Positions 60,264 to 64,000 of a DNA stretch of 64,000 nt are shown piece by piece. Position 1 is the first letter of the stretch. Each line of letters opens with the position of its first letter. Below the pieces are notes generated by a model. The model worked only from the letters and a program-made list of their open reading frames with translations. It was not told the origin of the DNA and did not search any database. Source of the DNA: JBHHUI01 sp965248775 (GTDB taxonomy: Bacteria; Chloroflexota; Anaerolineae; Anaerolineales; JBHHUI01). The stretch lies in contig OZ252150.1 of the NCBI GenBank assembly GCA_965248775.1, positions 992,001 through 1,056,000 of the forward strand. The letters run 5' to 3'. The position numbers were made by a program, and so were the translations under genes.

Positions 60264-61733
60264 ATGACACAGGGTAGGGCGCTCTGTTATGTTCGGCGTT
60301 CCATCGTCGTCACCGGCAGGGAAATCTCACTCGACATTCAAGAACAAGCCTGTATTGCAAAGGCGAAGGAACTTGACCTGAGTCCCAAATTCTTCCGGGA
60401 TGCCAAGGGACACAAAGGAGGGCGCACCACAGACCGTATTGAGTGGCAGAAACTACTCACCCACATAGACAAACCCGCTACAAAGGCAGTGATTGTTTTC
60501 TCCCCTGACCGCGCCTTCCGCAACGTCAAGCATCTGTTGGAGTTCATAGACCGCCTGAAAGGGGTGCCGTTCATTTCTACACAAGAGCATATCGACACGT
60601 CCACAGCCAACGGACGCATGATGCTCACCATGTTCGGTGCATCACACGAATGGTATGCAAACTACGTCTCGGAGAAGGTCACTGGCAGTACGGATGCGCT
60701 ACGACGTGAACGCGGACGTTTCATCGGCTTCCCACCATTCGGGACCGAGAGTCGCAAACTTGATAATGGAGATTACCGGCTGTTCCCATCCGAAAAGGAT
60801 CAGACAAACGGAACCGATCTGGAGGCACTCAGACAAATCTACGAACACCTGGCAGAAGGCATCTCGTATGCCCGCACGGTGCGTGCCCTGAACAAAGCGG
60901 GTTGGCCCTTTCGTGCTCGAAGCGGTGAACTACGCTCGTTTCGCTATGATGATTTAAGACGGTTGGGTTACCACTGGCCGATATATGCAGGCTACATTCG
61001 AACAGGGCGCGCCCAGGACACGCACATCGAGCATGAGATTCTCGACGGTTCACACGACTCTATACTGCCAGCACATCTAACCGAAGCTGTGCGTATCAGA
61101 CTTTCAATTAACACCAAAGGCTGGTCTTATGGAAAACGTCAAGCCGTCGTCCATCCTCTTACCGGATTACTTTTTTGCACATATTGCAAGGAACCACTCG
61201 CTGGGTACACCTGTACTTATCGAGATAATTGGAAACGGCGCCATTACCGGCACCGAATTAAATGCGAACAAATTTGGCGGGGCTACTTGATTGCAGAGGA
61301 TATTGAACAACAGGTGCGCGAGAAAATCAAATCTATAGCCAGGTCTCCACATATGAAAAAAGCTGTAGAGCAAGCGGAACAAAACGCTCACGAAATCATT
61401 CTTGCCGAATTTAGCCACACACCTGGCATGGAACGCGGCCGAGTGGAACAAGCTCTTGTTCGCCTACGTGAGTTGTATCAGTGGGGGGATATAGATTCTG
61501 GTGCATACCAGCGTCAGCGCGACAAACTCAATGCCGACCTGGCAGCACTAGACAATTCCAACGCACCACAAGTTCTTTCGAGCGGCGTAGTACTATCGTT
61601 TATCAGTGCTATGGAAGAAGCAAAACCGCACCATCTGCGTTCTGTGGTGCGGTCACTTTGGTCACGCTTAGAATGTGATGAAGACGGCGTTACACACTTT
61701 CACGCACACGAGTGGTCTGCTCCATTCGCATGA
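60264..61733 (+). CDS. Large serine recombinase
   Basis: 489 residues. Resolvase domain with the catalytic Ser in CYVRRSIVVTG (near residue 13), and VIVFSPDRAFRNVKHLLEF for the conserved Arg region. The recombinase domain (about 165-265) has GFPPFGTESRKLD and GYIRTGRAQ. A zinc ribbon (CTYCKEPLAGYTC, and a later C) and a coiled-coil region follow. Such enzymes integrate or excise phages and mobile islands. AAAGGAAT precedes the ATG. Intact. The RNA-like repeat starts 11 bases after the stop; which att sites it uses cannot be told from here. Confidence 0.9.
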   Translation: MTQGRALCYVRRSIVVTGREISLDIQEQACIAKAKELDLSPKFFRDAKGHKGGRTTDRIEWQKLLTHIDKPATKAVIVFSPDRAFRNVKHLLEFIDRLKGVPFISTQEHIDTSTANGRMMLTMFGASHEWYANYVSEKVTGSTDALRRERGRFIGFPPFGTESRKLDNGDYRLFPSEKDQTNGTDLEALRQIYEHLAEGISYARTVRALNKAGWPFRARSGELRSFRYDDLRRLGYHWPIYAGYIRTGRAQDTHIEHEILDGSHDSILPAHLTEAVRIRLSINTKGWSYGKRQAVVHPLTGLLFCTYCKEPLAGYTCTYRDNWKRRHYRHRIKCEQIWRGYLIAEDIEQQVREKIKSIARSPHMKKAVEQAEQNAHEIILAEFSHTPGMERGRVEQALVRLRELYQWGDIDSGAYQRQRDKLNADLAALDNSNAPQVLSSGVVLSFISAMEEAKPHHLRSVVRSLWSRLECDEDGVTHFHAHEWSAPFA

Positions 61734-61743
61734 TGACCTACGA

Positions 61744-61888
61744 TGCCCCCACGGGGAGCCACGGACGATACTACCATCCTATTGGCGCTAAGGTGGAGGC
61801 TCGTCAAGCGGGGTAGGGCGAAAGTCGTGAATATTTCCTAATACGAGACCTTATCGCGAAAAAGTAGATCGCGGTCTCGACCCCCGCC
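61744..61888 (+). ncRNA. Structured-RNA-like repeat, copy 2
   Basis: Same length and orientation as 31110-31254. The stem CGAGACC/GGTCTCG with inner CGCGA/TCGCG is kept, and the differences avoid it. Lies directly downstream of the serine recombinase gene. Confidence 0.5.
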
Positions 61889-61967
61889 CAGCCACGCAGT
61901 CCAGCGTCCTGCTCTGGGAGTACAGGCTGGACTTGGTCGGAACCGTATAGTAATTTACTCTAGGGTA
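61889..61967. repeat. CCAGC/GCTGG hairpin remnant
   Basis: GTCCAGC with CCTG faces CAGG with CTGGAC around CTCTGGGAGTA. Possibly a decayed relative of the mini-repeats, but the arms are nested, not interleaved. Confidence 0.3.
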
Positions 61968-63496
61968 GTTTCCGGTGCAAAACGCACCACCTAATCAGAA
62001 ATCGGCAAGGGCGAACTTCTTGCTGGGAGTGAACCTTGACAATTGCATAGTTACGTGGCCTTGGCCGCCAGCTTGGTACCGATGGTATTGAGATTGGCCG
62101 CCAGGATGGCCAGCCCGACCCAACGGTGGAAGCCTGCTTCGCCACGATTGCGGCAACGGTCGAGTCGATAGCGGCGTTTCAAGACACTTATCCGACCTTC
62201 GACGCCGGCGTGGTAACGCCGGCCACGGCGGAACCAGAGTTGCTTTTCATGGGCCCGACGTTGTTTGGATTTGTGCTCGGGCTTGGGCAAGATGACGCGC
62301 GCGACACCTAATGCGCGAGCATAAGCTTCGTTGCCGGGCGAGTAGAGTCCGCGATCGCCGCTGACCTGTTCCGGTGCGCAGCCAAACTGCTGCGTGTGCT
62401 GGTCGAGGGCAGGTTGCCACTGATTGACATCGTTCGGATTGCCAGCGAGGACGCGCCAGTTGCTTAGCAAGCCGCCGTCGACTTCATCGAGCCAGACCTT
62501 GCGCCCGAACTCGGTGGGCTTGCGGACCTTGTTCCTGCGGATGATGGCGGTATGCGGTTCAAAGAGACTTACGAGCTTCTCACTCGCCGGGACACTCTCG
62601 CCGGCGAAGACCCGCCGCTCACATTGACTGATGACCTGCTCGACACGCGGGGTGAAGGTCTCGAGGGTCGCGGTCAAGCGCTGCGCTGCGCGATCTTTCT
62701 GTGTCTGCAGCTGCTCCAGAACGATTTTCGCCTGCTGCACACTCTGGCGGGCGACCTGCAGCAGCTTGCGGTACGTGGTCGTCAGCTGCGCTTTAGCTGT
62801 CTCGGAGCGCCTGCGGGCCTGATTGGCCACCTGGCGAGCATACTTGCGGGCACTGCGGGAGCGGTTGCGGAACGTCTCTTGCGTCAGTTCGCCCGTCTCA
62901 GCGTGCGCCCAAGCACACGCACACCATCAGCCAGCAGGCCGTTGTCAGTGGGGTAGCGGATGTTGGTCTCGACAACCGTTCCATCTGTGCGCAGCTTGCG
63001 GCCACGGGTGATCTTTAGCCTGCTGGCCAGCTGCAACACGTGGGCGTTCAGGGAGATAAGTGTTTCAGGTTGGAGCAGGTTCGCCCAGCGCAGGAGCGTC
63101 TTCTCGTCCGGCACGCGCTCGAAGTACACGCGGCAGAAGTGGCGCAGTACCAGACTGTCCCTGACATGTTTCTCTGTTTCCGCGTAGCTCCTGCCGTACA
63201 AATGCTTTACGACTAACACCCTGAGCACGACTTCCACCGGCGTGGAGTTGCGGCCCGTCTGTAGTGTTTTCGGATAGCGTCGCGCAAAGTCACCGCGCAC
63301 TCGCTGGTAGAGCTCGTCGTCATCCAGCAATACGTCGATATGCGCCAACACCGGGTCCATCTCACTCGTCAATGCCAGAATGTCCAGGAAGAACTTGTCG
63401 ATTTCGTGGCGGTCACGTAACATTGCAGCGGCCCTTTCTGTGGAAAATGCGGGTTTGATCATTCGCATCTTCTCACAGGAGGGCCACTTTCGCACC
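61968..63496 (-). mobile_element. ISNCY/IS5-like insertion sequence, copy 2 (truncated left end)
   Basis: Begins with the right end GTTTCCGGTGCAAAAC and runs to CCACTTTCGCACC, where the outermost bases of its left end are missing and copy 3 begins. Confidence 0.85.
62051..63480 (-). pseudogene. ISNCY/IS5-like transposase with a 25-bp deletion
   Basis: Compared with 21957-23426, 25 bases are lost near 62890 between two CGA triplets (after RTLRRA), shifting the frame. Both halves are otherwise highly similar to the intact gene. Confidence 0.88.
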
Positions 63497-64000
63497 ACCT
63501 AATCAGAAATCGGCAAGGGCGAACTTCTTGCTGGGAGTGAACCTTGACAATTGCATAGTTACGTGGCCTTGGCCGCCAGCTTGGTACCGATGGTATTGAG
63601 ATTGGCCGCCAGGATGGCCAGCCCGACCCAACGGTGGAAGCCTGCTTCGCCACGATTGCGGCAACGGTCGAGTCGATAGCGGCGTTTCAAGACACTTATC
63701 CGACCTTCGACGCCGGCGTGGTAACGCTGGCCACGGCGGAACCAGAGTTGCTTTTCATGGGCCCGACGTTGTTTGGATTTGTGCCCGGGCTTGGGCAAGA
63801 TGACGCGCGCGACACCTAATGCGCGAGCATAAGCTTCGTTGCCGGGCGAGTAGAGTCCGCGATCGCCGCTGACCTGTTCCGGTGCGCAGCCAAACTGCTG
63901 CGTGTGCTGGTCGAGGGCAGGTTGCCACTGATTGACATCGTTCGGATTGCCAGCGAGGACGCGCCAGTTGCTTAGCAAGCCGCCGTCGACTTCATCGAGC
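63491..64000 (-). mobile_element. ISNCY/IS5-like insertion sequence, copy 3 (cut by the window)
   Basis: Same orientation as copy 2, joined to it at the shared CGCACC so that the outermost bases of both facing ends are lost. Continues beyond 64000. Confidence 0.85.
63559..64000 (-). CDS. ISNCY/IS5-like transposase, C-terminal part only
   Basis: Runs from LLSNWRVLAGNPNDVNQWQP to the end, with SGDRGLYS and GVEGRISVLKRRYRL intact. One residue difference from copy 1 is visible (RGQRYH for RGRRYH). The N-terminal part lies outside the window. Confidence 0.8.
   Translation of the reverse strand, partial: LDEVDGGLLSNWRVLAGNPNDVNQWQPALDQHTQQFGCAPEQVSGDRGLYSPGNEAYARALGVARVILPKPGHKSKQRRAHEKQLWFRRGQRYHAGVEGRISVLKRRYRLDRCRNRGEAGFHRWVGLAILAANLNTIGTKLAAKAT

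Noticed and set aside
60264..61733. Serine recombinase as mobiliser of the mini-repeats
   Set aside because: Attractive but unsupported: no mini-repeat with clear interleaved arms lies next to it, and nothing in the sequence links the two.

Overview
The window looks like a heavily degraded, insertion-sequence-rich stretch of a chromosome, most likely from a Chloroflexota bacterium (Anaerolineae or relatives). The hints are a sugar-binding lipoprotein with the V/E-rich linker typical of that phylum, a GDVVGRDKI-type N-terminus on a formylglycine-type protein, and MalY, MacB, NRPS and KatG genes of that flavour. This is inference from gene style; there is no rRNA or marker gene. About fifteen IS copies (IS701 x3, ISAzo13-like x2, IS630, IS1182, IS4 x3, IS982 x2, IS3, and an ISNCY/IS5-like element x3, the last cut by the window edge) occupy roughly a third of the sequence. 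Most non-IS genes carry an IS, a frameshift or an in-frame stop.

Layout. 0-8 kb: a small membrane protein, a MalY/PatB aminotransferase, then a two-component pair whose histidine kinase is broken by two IS701 elements and a nonsense codon; the response regulator is intact. 8-10.5 kb: remains of a sugar ABC transporter. 10.6-15.1 kb: a methionine cluster on the minus strand (metY, a CoA-binding protein, and metA destroyed by an ISAzo13 element plus deletion). 15-20.7 kb: small genes, a tyrosine-recombinase relic, a frameshifted short-chain dehydrogenase and two blocks of nested mini-repeats. 21-27 kb: a secreted trypsin-like protease with long acidic repeats (IS-interrupted), then an intact katG. 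27-32 kb: IS630, two single-gene units flanking an attC-like site, and a structured-RNA-like repeat. 32-42 kb: a minus-strand NRPS, MacB-type permease, ABC-ATPase with three cyclic-nucleotide-binding domains and Sfp phosphopantetheinyl transferase, every member but the ATPase damaged. 42-60 kb: IS elements alternating with single plus-strand genes (hydrolase, DUF1801, arrestin/Spo0M-like, formylglycine-type, pentapeptide-TIR, membrane protein), several followed by a shared palindromic repeat, so the region resembles a decayed cassette array. 60-64 kb: a large serine recombinase, the second copy of the RNA-like repeat and a head-to-tail pair of ISNCY-like elements.

The most striking signal is a family of 23-27-bp mini-repeats whose arms are ordered A-B-A'-B' (interleaved, as in a pseudoknot). 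Arm sequences vary but stay complementary. The repeats insert into transposase genes, often adding 24 bp in frame, and into one another: removing the inserts at 276-382 regenerates an intact element identical to one of the inserts. They encode nothing and look like very small mobile elements whose mobilising machinery is not visible here.
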